From NCBI GenBank assembly GCA_030583925.1, contig CP129482.1:3162001-3226000 (forward strand): DNA of 64,000 bases, written 5' to 3'. Origin of the DNA: Anaerolineales bacterium. GTDB lineage: Bacteria; Chloroflexota; Anaerolineae; Anaerolineales; Villigracilaceae. This document shows, piece by piece, positions 50,755 through 59,397 of the stretch. The stretch's first letter is position 1, and every line of letters begins with the position of its first letter. The position numbers and the translations under genes were made by a program. The notes under the pieces are model-generated. The model was not told the DNA's origin, ran no database searches, and was given only the letters and a program-made list of their open reading frames with translations.

Positions 50755-50784
50755 AATCTAATTCGATACTTATCGAATTAGATT
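50755..50784. promoter_or_regulatory. 30-bp perfect palindromic operator of the ArsR/GIY-YIG operon
   Basis: Arms AATCTAATTCGATA (50755-50768) and TATCGAATTAGATT (50771-50784) around CT, with the inner edge 10 bp before the first ATG. A TACAAT -10-like box lies just upstream. Position and symmetry fit an ArsR-dimer operator. Confidence 0.75.
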
Positions 50785-50889
50785 GTAGCATGTTTCCGCT
50801 ACCTGTCAAGCAAGGGAATAATCGTCCATCCCGTAAAAACTTGCCGCTTTGGAATCAGCCGCAATCGAGGTTGATTCGGAGTCATCAGG

Positions 50890-50895
50890 TATAAT
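50890..50895 (+). promoter_or_regulatory. -10 box upstream of ilvE
   Basis: TATAAT about 48 nt before the GTG start; TTGATT lies only 13 nt further upstream, so the -35 is uncertain. Confidence 0.4.
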
Positions 50896-50943
50896 TCGTC
50901 CGTAAGAGTCGGTCCCTATCCCATCCTTTTTCTGGAGGCGCTC

Positions 50944-51861
50944 GTGGATCTCTCGAAACACACATATTTTGAGGGTAAGATCATCCCTTTGTCGGAAGCA
51001 AAAGTCAGCATCGCCGCACATGCATTCCTTTACGGCACATCGGTTTTTGGAGGCATGCGGGCTTATTGGAACGAAGAGAAGAAACGTCTCTTCGTTTTTC
51101 GTCCCTATGATCATTTCCGCCGTTTGTTACATTCCGCGCGCATGATGGCGATGCAAACGAGTTATGACGAGGAGAGCCTGATTCAGATCACGCTCGATCT
51201 TTTACGGACGGACAACTGGAAACAAGACGTGTACTTTCGCCCCACCTTTTACAAAGCGGATCTAGGAATCGGCGTGCGGCTTCACGATGTGGCCGACGAT
51301 TTCTGCATCTTCGTCATGGCGTATGAAAAATATGTGAAGAACGATTCGAACGCGCACGTTACATTTTCATCGTGGCGGCGCATTGACGACAACGTAATTC
51401 CCGCGCGCGGCAAGGTGGCGGGCGCGTACGCCAACTCGGCGCTGATAAAATCGGACGCGGTGCGCGCCGGATTCGATGAAGCGCTTGTGCTCGACCAAAA
51501 CGGACACGTTTCGGAAGGTTCGGCAATGAATGTGTTCATGGTGCGCGACGGCGTGCTCGTCACACCTCCCGTAACCGATAACATTCTCGAAGGTATCACA
51601 CGCAAAACAGTGATCGAACTCGCTCGGCGGGAATTGGGCATTGACGTTGTCGAACGATCCATTGACCGGACGGAAGTGTTCGCCGCGGAGGAAATGTTCT
51701 TCACAGGGACTGCCGCCGGCATTACAGGCATTACAAAAGTTGACTACCGCCCCATCGGTAGAGGCGAGATGGGACCCGTAGCGACAAAGTTGCGAACTTT
51801 ATACGAAGATACAGTCCGCGCAAGAGTTCCAAAATACGAACATTGGAATGTGGCAGTATAA
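50944..51861 (+). CDS. ilvE: Branched-chain amino acid aminotransferase
   Basis: 305 aa from a GTG with GGAGG 5 nt upstream. It is a fold-type IV PLP enzyme. The start has YFEGKIIPLSEAKVS and HAFLYGTSVFGGMRAYW. The likely PLP lysine is near 156 in ARGKVAGAYANS. Next come LDQNGHVSEGSAMNVFMV, DNILEGITRKTVIELA and EMFFTGTAAGITGI. It transaminates leucine, isoleucine and valine. The family also includes D-amino acid transaminase and aminodeoxychorismate lyase, but the RAY and EGSAMNVF pattern favours IlvE. It is monocistronic, ending at a bidirectional terminator. Confidence 0.92.
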   Translation: MDLSKHTYFEGKIIPLSEAKVSIAAHAFLYGTSVFGGMRAYWNEEKKRLFVFRPYDHFRRLLHSARMMAMQTSYDEESLIQITLDLLRTDNWKQDVYFRPTFYKADLGIGVRLHDVADDFCIFVMAYEKYVKNDSNAHVTFSSWRRIDDNVIPARGKVAGAYANSALIKSDAVRAGFDEALVLDQNGHVSEGSAMNVFMVRDGVLVTPPVTDNILEGITRKTVIELARRELGIDVVERSIDRTEVFAAEEMFFTGTAAGITGITKVDYRPIGRGEMGPVATKLRTLYEDTVRARVPKYEHWNVAV

Positions 51862-51862
51862 A

Positions 51863-51890
51863 AAATGGCGACCCCAACGGGTCGCCATTT
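51863..51890. terminator. Bidirectional terminator after ilvE
   Basis: Perfect 12-bp arms AAATGGCGACCC and GGGTCGCCATTT around CAAC, with an A-run before and T-rich sequence after, between convergent genes. Confidence 0.9.
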
Positions 51891-51907
51891 CATTGACACG
51901 ATGAGCG

Positions 51908-52651
51908 TCAATTATTTTTCTTAAACCGCACCAGCACAAGATTTTTTGAACAATCGGAAGAAGTGGGAACGGAGATCTTATCCGAAAGCGGAATGCCGCT
52001 CAAATCCACCAATTGCACGTACAAAGTCGTTGATGCGATTGGCGCGTTGCCAATCACAAACTCGAAACCCGATTCGCCATATTCTTTATTAATTCCGCTT
52101 ACGGTTTGCTGTTCGATGGTCTTGCCATCCAGCATGCCCCGCAGAACAACTACTTGCCCAATGATGGAACTGTTGTTTGCATTGACCACCGTCCCGCCGA
52201 TACCCGCCCAACTGCAAGCAAAGTCCGGATGAATAATCGTGCTTTCCACCTGCGAAGTGGAGGCGCTGAACGGCGCTTTCGGCGTTTTGGTAGGCGTCGG
52301 GGGTTTCGGTGTGCGTGTCGGCGGGAAGAGTGAAACGGGCGTTTCGGTCGCAAACGGAGTAAACGTCGGGCGCGGCGTGTTCGTGGATGTCAACTCAAGC
52401 GTCGGACTGGCTGTCCACGTGGGTTCGAGTTGAATCGGCGTAATCGTCGCAGTAGGACCCGACGGCAAAAAGATGGAATTGCCCGGAGGCAACACATTCA
52501 AACTCGATTCGGGATTAATGAAGACCAGCCCAAAATAAGCGACAAGACACACCGTAGCCAACAGCGCCAACAAAGACAGCATATCCCACAACTGCAACCC
52601 TCTGCCGCGTGGTTTAGAAGATTTTCCGTCAAAATCAAATTCATCGCTCAT
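51908..52651 (-). CDS. Single-pass membrane protein with Thr/Pro linker and exported C-terminal domain
   Basis: 247 aa. A cytoplasmic Lys/Arg-rich start (to about 20), one helix (MLSLLALLATVCLVAYFGLV), a Thr/Pro/Ser linker about 65-130 (PTRTPKPPTPTKTPK) and a beta-rich extracytoplasmic domain about 135-247 with two cysteines (FACSWAGIGG, SDCSKNL). The domain is of unknown function. The gene is followed upstream on the same strand by a PpiC-type lipoprotein gene (24-bp gap), so the two may act together at the cell surface. GGAG precedes the ATG. Confidence 0.82.
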   Translation of the reverse strand: MSDEFDFDGKSSKPRGRGLQLWDMLSLLALLATVCLVAYFGLVFINPESSLNVLPPGNSIFLPSGPTATITPIQLEPTWTASPTLELTSTNTPRPTFTPFATETPVSLFPPTRTPKPPTPTKTPKAPFSASTSQVESTIIHPDFACSWAGIGGTVVNANNSSIIGQVVVLRGMLDGKTIEQQTVSGINKEYGESGFEFVIGNAPIASTTLYVQLVDLSGIPLSDKISVPTSSDCSKNLVLVRFKKNN

Positions 52652-52675
52652 TGCAATTGCTCCGCTCGATCCATT

Positions 52676-53569
52676 CTAATGTGGCGCAAGGACAATGTCT
52701 GCCTTGCCGCGTTCCTGCTCGACCCAATCCTTCAGCGTCCGTTCCTGTAACGCCAACATTGCATCAGGCGAAAGGGGACGCGCCGGGTCGCGCGCCAAAA
52801 TTCTCAAAATGTGAAAACCGACCTCAGTCGCGATCACGTCGCTATGTTCACCCTCGTTCAGGTTGAACGCGGCATCCTCGATCGAAGGCTCCAGCAAATA
52901 CCCTCGCGGCACCCAGCCGAGATCGCCGCGCGTCACGGGATCTGCCTTGTAAGCCAGATCGTCGAAATCCGCTCCGCCGTTTAACTGGAGCAGAAAACTC
53001 CGCGCCGTATCTTCATTATAGAGCAAAATCTGCTGGAGGTGGACTTGCTCCGCCGCAACAGGCACGGATGAAATGATTTTGTCACGCATCCAAGCGGATT
53101 CGACCGCACGCTTCAACGCGGACTGGAAGGCTGACTCGCCGTACCCGTGCGCGTTTTTCCACGCTTCGAGCGCGTCCGCCCCGCCGAGTTGTTGCGCCAG
53201 CGCGTCTATGCGCGCCTGCAACGCGGGGTCATCCAACTCGAATCCATTGGCGCGCGCGGCTTGCGCGAGGAGCAATTGCGCCACGAGATCGTCAATCACC
53301 GCGCTGGTTGCCGCTGACGAGTCAACTGTATTGCCCAACGCGGCTTGCGCGGCGATGTAATCCTGCACATCCGAATCAAATTCGACGACGGTGACGCCTT
53401 CGCCATTGACGGTCAATGCGAGAGGTTCGGAGGTAGCGGTAGGCGGCAGGGGTGTGTATGTCGCTGACGGGGAAGGAGCAGGCGGAACCGTCGAAACAGA
53501 AGCGCACGCGGAGAGTCCGAGCGCGAGGGTTAATAATATCCAAATGTTTTTTTGGCGGCATTGAATCAT
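52676..53569 (-). CDS. PpiC/SurA-type peptidyl-prolyl isomerase lipoprotein
   Basis: 297 aa from the ATG at 53569; upstream in-frame codons translate a palindromic repeat and are rejected. A signal peptide with lipobox LSAC (about residue 21) and a Pro/Thr linker lead to a SurA-like N-terminal helical region (LTVNGEGVTVVEFDSDV, FELDDPALQARIDALAQQL). A parvulin-like domain (about 195-285: VHLQQILLYNEDTARSFLLQ, GDLGWVPRGYLLEPSIEDAA, VGFHILRI) follows. It assists folding of exported proteins on the outer face of the membrane. TATAAT lies 9 nt before the ATG. Confidence 0.9.
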   Translation of the reverse strand: MIQCRQKNIWILLTLALGLSACASVSTVPPAPSPSATYTPLPPTATSEPLALTVNGEGVTVVEFDSDVQDYIAAQAALGNTVDSSAATSAVIDDLVAQLLLAQAARANGFELDDPALQARIDALAQQLGGADALEAWKNAHGYGESAFQSALKRAVESAWMRDKIISSVPVAAEQVHLQQILLYNEDTARSFLLQLNGGADFDDLAYKADPVTRGDLGWVPRGYLLEPSIEDAAFNLNEGEHSDVIATEVGFHILRILARDPARPLSPDAMLALQERTLKDWVEQERGKADIVLAPH

Positions 53570-53594
53570 TATCCCCCGATTATAAAATAAAAAT

Positions 53595-53623
53595 GTAGGG
53601 GCAGGTTTCAGACCTGCCCCTAC
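53595..53623. repeat. 29-nt palindrome family, copy 2
   Basis: GTAGGGGCAGGTTT, C, AGACCTGCCCCTAC; 27 of 29 positions match copy 1 at 23825-23853. It lies between groEL and the PpiC-type gene and may also serve as the groEL terminator. Confidence 0.85.
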
Positions 53624-53636
53624 AAAATCGAACGGT

Positions 53637-55289
53637 TTAATAATCCATGCCACCGGGCGGCATGGCGGGAGCAGGTTTTTCCTTCTCGGGCATGTCGGTG
53701 ATGAGCACGTCGGTGGTGAGGATCATCGCCGCGATGGAGGAGGCGTTTTCAAGCGCGCCGCGCACCACTTTGACCGGGTCTATGACGCCGGCTTCGATCA
53801 TATCCACATACTTATTGGTGAGCACGTTGTAGCCGATGTTCTTGTTCTTCTTTTCGGCGGCAGTGCGGCGGACCGTGTCAATGATGACGGAGCCATCTTG
53901 TCCGGCGTTGGAAGCCAGTCTGCGGATCGGGGCTTCGAGCGCCTTTTTGACGATGTTGATGCCAACGCGGACTTCGCTGTCTTCGTCGCCATTATCTCTG
54001 GCAAGTTTATCCAGTTTGGAACCAGCGTTGATGAGGGAAATTTCGCCGCCGGGGACGATGCCTTCCTCGACTGCGGCGCGCGCCGCGGAGAGCGCATCTT
54101 CGACACGATGCTTCTTTTCCTTCATTTCGGTCTCGGTCGCCGCGCCTACGCGGATGATGGCGACGCCGCCGCTCAACTTGGCAAGGCGTTCTTGAAGTTT
54201 TTCCTTGTCGTAGTCGCTGGTGCTTTTATCAATCTCGGTGCGGATTTCCTTGATGCGGGCTTCGATGTCAGCCTTTTTGCCCTTGCCGCCGATGACTGTG
54301 GTGTTTTCCTTGTCGGAGACAACCTTCTCGGCGCGACCGAGGTCTTGCAATGTCGCGGTTTCAAGTTTGCGACCGGTCTCTTCAGCGATCACGGTGCCGC
54401 CGGTGAGGACGGCGATATCCTGCAACATGGCTTTGCGGCGATCGCCAAAGCCAGGGGCTTTGACAGCCAGCACGTTCAACATGCCGCGTAGTTTGTTGAG
54501 GACGAGTGTGGCGAGCGCTTCGCCGTCAATGTCTTCGGCGATGATAACGAGTTCGCGCTTACCGATCTGCACGAGTTTTTCGAGCAAGGGGACAATATCC
54601 TGCGCGGCGGAGATCTTCTTTTCATTGATCAGCACATACGCGTCGGAAATGACGGCTTCCATCTTGTCCGCGCTGGTGATGAAGTAGGGTGAGAGGTAGC
54701 CGCGATCGAATTGCATACCTTCGACAAACTCCTGCTCGAACTGCATGGATTTGGACTCTTCCACGGTGATAACGCCGTCTTTGCCGACTTTGTCCATCAC
54801 GTCGGCGATGAGACCGCCAATCTCTTCATCTGCGGCGGAGTTGGTCGCCACCGAGGCAATATCTGCCTTCGTATCAATTTTGACGGACATCTTGCGGAGT
54901 TCTTCCACAACGGTTTCGGTCGCCATGGAAATGCCATGCTTGAGAAGCATCGGGTTGTAACCGGCTTCGAGCGCCTTCAAGCCTTCGTTCACGATGGCGT
55001 GAGCCAGCACAGTGGAAGTGGTCGTGCCGTCGCCAGCGATATCGTTGGTCTTGGACGCGGCTTCCTTGAGCAGTTGCGCGCCCATGTTCTCGAACGGATC
55101 TTCGAGTTCGATCTCCTTCGCGACGGAAACGCCGTCGTGGGTTACGGTCGGGGAGCCGAACTTGCGATCCACCGCCACATTGCGACCCTTCGGTCCGAGA
55201 GTTGCGCCGACCGCGTTAGCGACCGTGTTCATGCCGTTCTTGAGTTTACGGCGGGCGTCTTCTGAAAAGACAATTTGTTTAGCAGCCAT
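53637..55289 (-). CDS. groL: Chaperonin GroEL
   Basis: 550 aa, full length. Typical segments: [35 protein letters not shown] (ATP site), [33 protein letters not shown] and the Gly/Met tail MPPGGMDY. It forms the double-ring folding chamber with GroES. A GGAGG site precedes the ATG, and the gene starts 17 bp after groES, so they form one operon under a CIRCE element. Confidence 0.98.
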   Translation of the reverse strand: MAAKQIVFSEDARRKLKNGMNTVANAVGATLGPKGRNVAVDRKFGSPTVTHDGVSVAKEIELEDPFENMGAQLLKEAASKTNDIAGDGTTTSTVLAHAIVNEGLKALEAGYNPMLLKHGISMATETVVEELRKMSVKIDTKADIASVATNSAADEEIGGLIADVMDKVGKDGVITVEESKSMQFEQEFVEGMQFDRGYLSPYFITSADKMEAVISDAYVLINEKKISAAQDIVPLLEKLVQIGKRELVIIAEDIDGEALATLVLNKLRGMLNVLAVKAPGFGDRRKAMLQDIAVLTGGTVIAEETGRKLETATLQDLGRAEKVVSDKENTTVIGGKGKKADIEARIKEIRTEIDKSTSDYDKEKLQERLAKLSGGVAIIRVGAATETEMKEKKHRVEDALSAARAAVEEGIVPGGEISLINAGSKLDKLARDNGDEDSEVRVGINIVKKALEAPIRRLASNAGQDGSVIIDTVRRTAAEKKNKNIGYNVLTNKYVDMIEAGVIDPVKVVRGALENASSIAAMILTTDVLITDMPEKEKPAPAMPPGGMDY

Positions 55290-55306
55290 TTTTCATTCCT
55301 CCAGAA

Positions 55307-55609
55307 TTAGCCTTCAACGATGGCTAAAATATCGTTCTCTTTGAGGATGAGCAACTTCTTGCCATCCACTTTTACTTCCGTGCCGGAATATTTCGCGTAC
55401 AACACCCGGTCCCCCACTTTGACGTCCATGGCGATGCGCTTGCCGTCTTCGTCGCGTTCGCCCGGTCCAGCCGCAAGGATTTTGCCTTCCTGCGGTTTTT
55501 CCTTCGCGGTTTCGGGAAGGATGATCCCGCCGGCAGTCATTTCTTCCTGCTCGATCGGTTCAACGATCACGCGTCCGCCAAGGGGCTTCAACTTCAATTT
55601 GCTTGCCAT
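55307..55609 (-). CDS. groS: Co-chaperonin GroES
   Basis: 100 aa. [20 protein letters not shown], the mobile loop [20 protein letters not shown] and [20 protein letters not shown] are standard. AGGAGG precedes the ATG. It caps the GroEL ring. First gene of the groES-groEL operon. Confidence 0.98.
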   Translation of the reverse strand: MASKLKLKPLGGRVIVEPIEQEEMTAGGIILPETAKEKPQEGKILAAGPGERDEDGKRIAMDVKVGDRVLYAKYSGTEVKVDGKKLLILKENDILAIVEG

Positions 55610-55648
55610 CTTTCTGCCTCCTGATAGGATTTTAGATTATTCAAGAAA

Positions 55649-55675
55649 TTAGCACTCATCATGCTTGAGTGCTAA
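55649..55675. promoter_or_regulatory. CIRCE operator
   Basis: TTAGCACTC-N9-GAGTGCTAA, a perfect match to the consensus bound by the heat-shock repressor HrcA, 40 bp before groES and overlapping the predicted transcription start. Confidence 0.97.
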
Positions 55676-55680
55676 TGGCA

Positions 55681-55709
55681 ATATTACCTATTTTGGAGAG
55701 GCAAGTCAA
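55681..55709 (-). promoter_or_regulatory. groES-groEL promoter
   Basis: On the minus strand TTGACT (55704-55709), 17 nt, TAATAT (55681-55686). Transcription would start inside the CIRCE element, allowing HrcA to block it. Confidence 0.85.
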
Positions 55710-55778
55710 GAGGAAATTGAAAAATTCTTACGGAGTTCTGATACCCCCTCCGTTCCGCTGATGAGGAACGAAGAGGTC

Positions 55779-57263
55779 TCAAGGCGTCGCGGTGACTTCA
55801 GGGGTGGAAGTCGCTTCATCCGGGACGGGGGAGGCTGACGCGCCCCCGTCAGCCAGCGACGCGCAGATAGCTTCTCCCGCCTGCACAATGCTGATGATCG
55901 TCTGCTGTGAATCGGCGTAACCGTCTGGATTGTTGCGGAGTTCTGTCCGCACATCGCCCATCACTTGCATCGCCTCGCCGCATTTGTTATCCCGCGGACG
56001 ACTCAACGCGGAGAGGACCGAGCCGTAAGTGTAGTAATAGACGATAGTGTTCGGCGAGATCGGGAGACCAACAACATCGTATGGATTTTCACGTAGTTCA
56101 GGCGCAAGATCAGGGTCGGTATAACATTTATCCAATCCGCGCCCCAAACAAGAATCCTCGCCCGAACATCCATACGTGGCGCATTTAAGGGAGAAGATCG
56201 ATCCTTCATAGTTACGTGAACGGAAATAAACAATTCCCAACTGTCCATAAATATCAGGGTTCGTCGGTTCGTATCCCAAGGCTTTTTGCACGTTGAGCGC
56301 CGCGGCAAAATAGTCGCCTAATTGCGAATACGTGCGAGCGATCGAGAGATGCGGACCCGGGTCTTTCACCCCGATCTGCTCGTTGATTCGCGCGGCTTTT
56401 TGAAAATATTCCAACGATATTTCATACGTCGGTCGCGCGGCTTCGACCCCCTGTCGGCTCGCAATTTCAAACGCAAGGATGCGATAGTTCGCCCCCGCGC
56501 GGATGTAGAGAAAGGTGAAGTTCGGCTCGATGGCGATGGCTTTATCCCATTCGGTGATGGCAAGATTGTATTGACCAAAGGTCTCCAACACCATGGCATT
56601 TACACGATGAACATCCATCAGCGAGTCGTCTTGTGCGAGAGCTTGCTTGATGGTGAGGTCCGCTTGATCCCATTTTTGCTGGTCGAGGAGCACTTCGGCA
56701 TAGTACACCAACGCGAGGGTATTGGAACTGTCCAATTGCAGCGCGGTCAATGACTCGGCTTCCGCTTCGCGCAGAAAATTTTGCACTTCTTCGGTGGTAC
56801 GGAAGTTGGAGTTAGCGCTCCAGTCCAACGCAAAGGCGCGGATGGCGTGCGCGGTGCTGTCATCGGGAGCCAGTTCTACGGCTTTGGTCGCCGACTCGAG
56901 CGCTTCGGTGAGGCGCGCTTTTTTTTCGTTGTTGGTAATGAGGAACGCGGAGGAATAGGTTTGAATGCGCGCGAGGTCCGCCCACGTTTTGGCGTCGTCG
57001 GGGTCCACCTCCACAGCCGCACGGTAGGCGCGAATCGCCGCGTCCACGTTGCCCGCGCTGAAGTTTGCCTCTCCCTCCAAGATCAAGGATTCGGGCGCGC
57101 GCGTCGGGGTTGGGGTTGCCTGAAACAACGGTTGGATGTCGCCGCGGTTGATCTGTTGCAGAACCCACACACCGCCGAGCAACATCACCACCCAGAGGAA
57201 CATGCGGTAAACATTGGTCTGCGGCTTACGATTGAACAGCGGACGACGAGGGGGGATATTCAT
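55779..57263 (-). CDS. Membrane-anchored TPR protein (paralogue A)
   Basis: 494 aa. A short cytoplasmic start and one helix (MFLWVVMLLGGVWVLQQI, about 21-38), a Thr/Pro linker, then TPR units from about 60 to 350 on the outer face (LEGEANFSAGNVDAAIRAYR, KTWADLARIQ, AVELAPDDSTAHAIRAFALD). A Cys-containing segment about 355-385 (CATYGCSGEDSCLGRGLDKC) is not TPR-like. The C-terminus is Thr/Pro-rich. The ATG overlaps the stop of paralogue B by 4 bp. It probably organises extracytoplasmic protein complexes. Confidence 0.87.
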   Translation of the reverse strand: MNIPPRRPLFNRKPQTNVYRMFLWVVMLLGGVWVLQQINRGDIQPLFQATPTPTRAPESLILEGEANFSAGNVDAAIRAYRAAVEVDPDDAKTWADLARIQTYSSAFLITNNEKKARLTEALESATKAVELAPDDSTAHAIRAFALDWSANSNFRTTEEVQNFLREAEAESLTALQLDSSNTLALVYYAEVLLDQQKWDQADLTIKQALAQDDSLMDVHRVNAMVLETFGQYNLAITEWDKAIAIEPNFTFLYIRAGANYRILAFEIASRQGVEAARPTYEISLEYFQKAARINEQIGVKDPGPHLSIARTYSQLGDYFAAALNVQKALGYEPTNPDIYGQLGIVYFRSRNYEGSIFSLKCATYGCSGEDSCLGRGLDKCYTDPDLAPELRENPYDVVGLPISPNTIVYYYTYGSVLSALSRPRDNKCGEAMQVMGDVRTELRNNPDGYADSQQTIISIVQAGEAICASLADGGASASPVPDEATSTPEVTATP

Positions 57264-58501
57264 GGCGTGGATACGGCTGAGGGGGTCGCGCTCGGCTCGG
57301 CGACAACGGGCGTGCTGGCAGGCGGGTTGGCAAGATTTTCCTGACAGATGCGAATCGTTTCGCTTGCCGCGAATTGGGCGTTTTCGTCCGTCGGAACTTT
57401 TGCTTGTAATTCTTGCGCGATCGGAAGCGCCTCGCCGCAGTTGCCCGTGCGCGCAAGCGCCAAACCAAGCGTGAAATAATATTCCGCCACGCGAATATCG
57501 TTGGTCAAAGGCAATCCGGTGATAGATTCTCCTTCTTCGGTCGTACCGCCGTCAATGGCGAGGCGCAACTGTCCCACCGCCTCGACCCACAGAAAATTTC
57601 GATAATACATCACGCCGAAATTGCCGCGCAGACCCGGATCCACCGGGTTGTTGTTTACGGCGGTCTCGGCATATTGCAACGCCTTGGCATATTCGCCAAT
57701 ACCGGCATATGTGCGCGAGATGTATAAATCTGGCGACGGATCGGCGGGATTCAACACATCGGCGCGGGTGAAAGCGTCAATCGCCTGGTCCGAAACGCCG
57801 AGGATTCGATAATTCAACCCGAGGCTGATCCACAGGTCAGGAACATCGTCATTGATCGCTAACGCGGCTTTGAACTCACCCACCGCTTCCTCATAGTTTT
57901 GCGTGGCTTCGAGAAGCAGACCGCGTGCGCGATGCGCCTCCATGGTATCCGGCGCGAGCGCCAGCGCGACTTTCGATTCTTCGATGGCTTTTGTCGTGTT
58001 GTCGAACGAGCCTGAGTTCACGAGAATTTCCGTGTAATACGCGTGGGCAAGCCCGTTGTTTGGGTCCATTTGCAGAGCCTGTTCGATCCACGTGAGCGCG
58101 TCCGAATTGTTTCCCTGCGCGTCCGCCGCCCAGGCGCGAATGGCAACCGCCATCGAATTATTCGGAGCGAGCAATAAGGCGTTCTCCGCGTTGGCTTGCG
58201 CTTCCTTCGGTTGACCCGCCAACACTTGCACGCGCGCCATGGCAATATACAACGACGGGTCTTGCGGCGACGAGCGGATCGCCTCTTTATACGATTCGAT
58301 CGCTTGCAGGAATTTCCCGTCCGCCATCAGCTTTTCCGCCTCGGCGGCATACGCTTCAGCGGAGCGCGTCGGCGTCGGCGTCGGCACAAACGGATTCGGC
58401 TGGCTCGGCAAATACACCTGATTGAAATAATATCCAAACAGCACGACCAGCCCAAATACCACCCATCCGAAAATGTTCGGGCGGCGTTTGCGGCGGTTCA
58501 T
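57260..58501 (-). CDS. Membrane-anchored TPR protein (paralogue B)
   Basis: 413 aa from the ATG at 58501. An ATG 30 nt upstream (58531) is an alternative, but it coincides with the predicted transcription start. One helix (IFGWVVFGLVVLFGYYF), a Pro/Thr linker (PNPFVPTPTPTRS), then TPR units from about 50 to 370 (YAAEAEKLMADGKFLQAIES, PNNSMAVAIRAWAADAQGNN, DVPDLWISLGLNYRILGVSD) and a Pro/Ser/Thr tail. It has the same layout as paralogue A, to which it is translationally coupled. Function unknown. Confidence 0.85.
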   Translation of the reverse strand: MNRRKRRPNIFGWVVFGLVVLFGYYFNQVYLPSQPNPFVPTPTPTRSAEAYAAEAEKLMADGKFLQAIESYKEAIRSSPQDPSLYIAMARVQVLAGQPKEAQANAENALLLAPNNSMAVAIRAWAADAQGNNSDALTWIEQALQMDPNNGLAHAYYTEILVNSGSFDNTTKAIEESKVALALAPDTMEAHRARGLLLEATQNYEEAVGEFKAALAINDDVPDLWISLGLNYRILGVSDQAIDAFTRADVLNPADPSPDLYISRTYAGIGEYAKALQYAETAVNNNPVDPGLRGNFGVMYYRNFLWVEAVGQLRLAIDGGTTEEGESITGLPLTNDIRVAEYYFTLGLALARTGNCGEALPIAQELQAKVPTDENAQFAASETIRICQENLANPPASTPVVAEPSATPSAVSTP

Positions 58502-58537
58502 ACTCCACTTACTACTTCTCGGTAAATACATGATTTC

Positions 58538-58566
58538 ATATTACCATCCGAACCATAGCCTCGCAA
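58538..58566 (-). promoter_or_regulatory. Promoter of the TPR pair
   Basis: On the minus strand TTGCGA (58561-58566), 17 nt, TAATAT (58538-58543). The predicted start is near 58531. Confidence 0.7.
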
Positions 58567-58595
58567 GCAGGTTCTTATTTATCTCTTATCTATGC

Positions 58596-58601
58596 TAGAA
58601 T
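58596..58601 (+). promoter_or_regulatory. Extended -10 of trmD (leaderless arrangement)
   Basis: TGCTAGAAT with TAGAAT ending 6 nt before the ATG at 58608. No ribosome site. Confidence 0.5.
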
Positions 58602-58607
58602 CCAACA

Positions 58608-59354
58608 ATGCAATTCGACGTATTCACGTTATTGCCCGAAGTTTTCCCAGCCTATCTCGAATCCAGCATTCTCAAGCGCGCCAACGAACGGGGATTGATC
58701 CGCGTGCGCGTCCATAACATCCGTGACTACACCCACGACAAGCACCACGTCACCGACGATACGCCCTACGGCGGCGGCGGCGGGATGGTGATGAAGCCCG
58801 AACCGGTCTTTGAAGCGGTCGAATCCGTTTTGGGACAAAGTCCGGTTCAGACTCAGGGTCAGCCTGTTCCAATCATTCTGCTTACGCCGCAGGGACGCGT
58901 CTTCACCCAACGCGTCGCCGAAGAATTATCTCAACACGAGCGCCTCGCGTTGATTTGCGGACGCTACGAAGGCGTGGACGAGCGCATCCGTGAGCATCTC
59001 GTCACCGACGAAATTTCCATTGGCGATTACGTGTTGACCGGCGGCGAACTCCCCGCGATGATTCTGATCGACGCGGTCTCGCGTCTCATCCCCGGCGTGT
59101 TAGGCGACCCCACCGGTGCGGAAGACGACTCGCATTCGATGGGTCTGCTCGAATATCCACACTACACCAAGCCAGCGGAATTTCGCGGCTGGAAAGTTCC
59201 CGAAATCCTTCAAAGCGGCAACCACGCCAAGATCGATCAATGGCGGAGAGAACAAGCGCTTACGCGCACCTTCCACAAACGACCGGATATGCTGGAAAAA
59301 GCGAACCTTAGCAAAAACGATTTGAAGTTTTTGAAAAGCATGGGCGCTGAATAA
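58608..59354 (+). CDS. trmD: tRNA (guanine-N1)-methyltransferase TrmD
   Basis: 248 aa. It methylates G37 of tRNAs reading CNN codons, using S-adenosylmethionine in a trefoil knot. Standard motifs are present: [82 protein letters not shown] and [11 protein letters not shown]. It stands apart from the usual rpsP-rimM-rplS neighbours. It may be leaderless. Confidence 0.97.
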   Translation: MQFDVFTLLPEVFPAYLESSILKRANERGLIRVRVHNIRDYTHDKHHVTDDTPYGGGGGMVMKPEPVFEAVESVLGQSPVQTQGQPVPIILLTPQGRVFTQRVAEELSQHERLALICGRYEGVDERIREHLVTDEISIGDYVLTGGELPAMILIDAVSRLIPGVLGDPTGAEDDSHSMGLLEYPHYTKPAEFRGWKVPEILQSGNHAKIDQWRREQALTRTFHKRPDMLEKANLSKNDLKFLKSMGAE

Positions 59355-59397
59355 ACCGTACTACGTAGTACGCAGTATTTTCCAACGGAGATAAACC

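Noticed and set aside
53570..53653. N-terminal extension of the PpiC-type gene translating to VGAGLKPAPT-like residues
   Set aside because: The extension is a translation of the 29-nt palindrome at 53595-53623, and the signal peptide starts properly at 53569.
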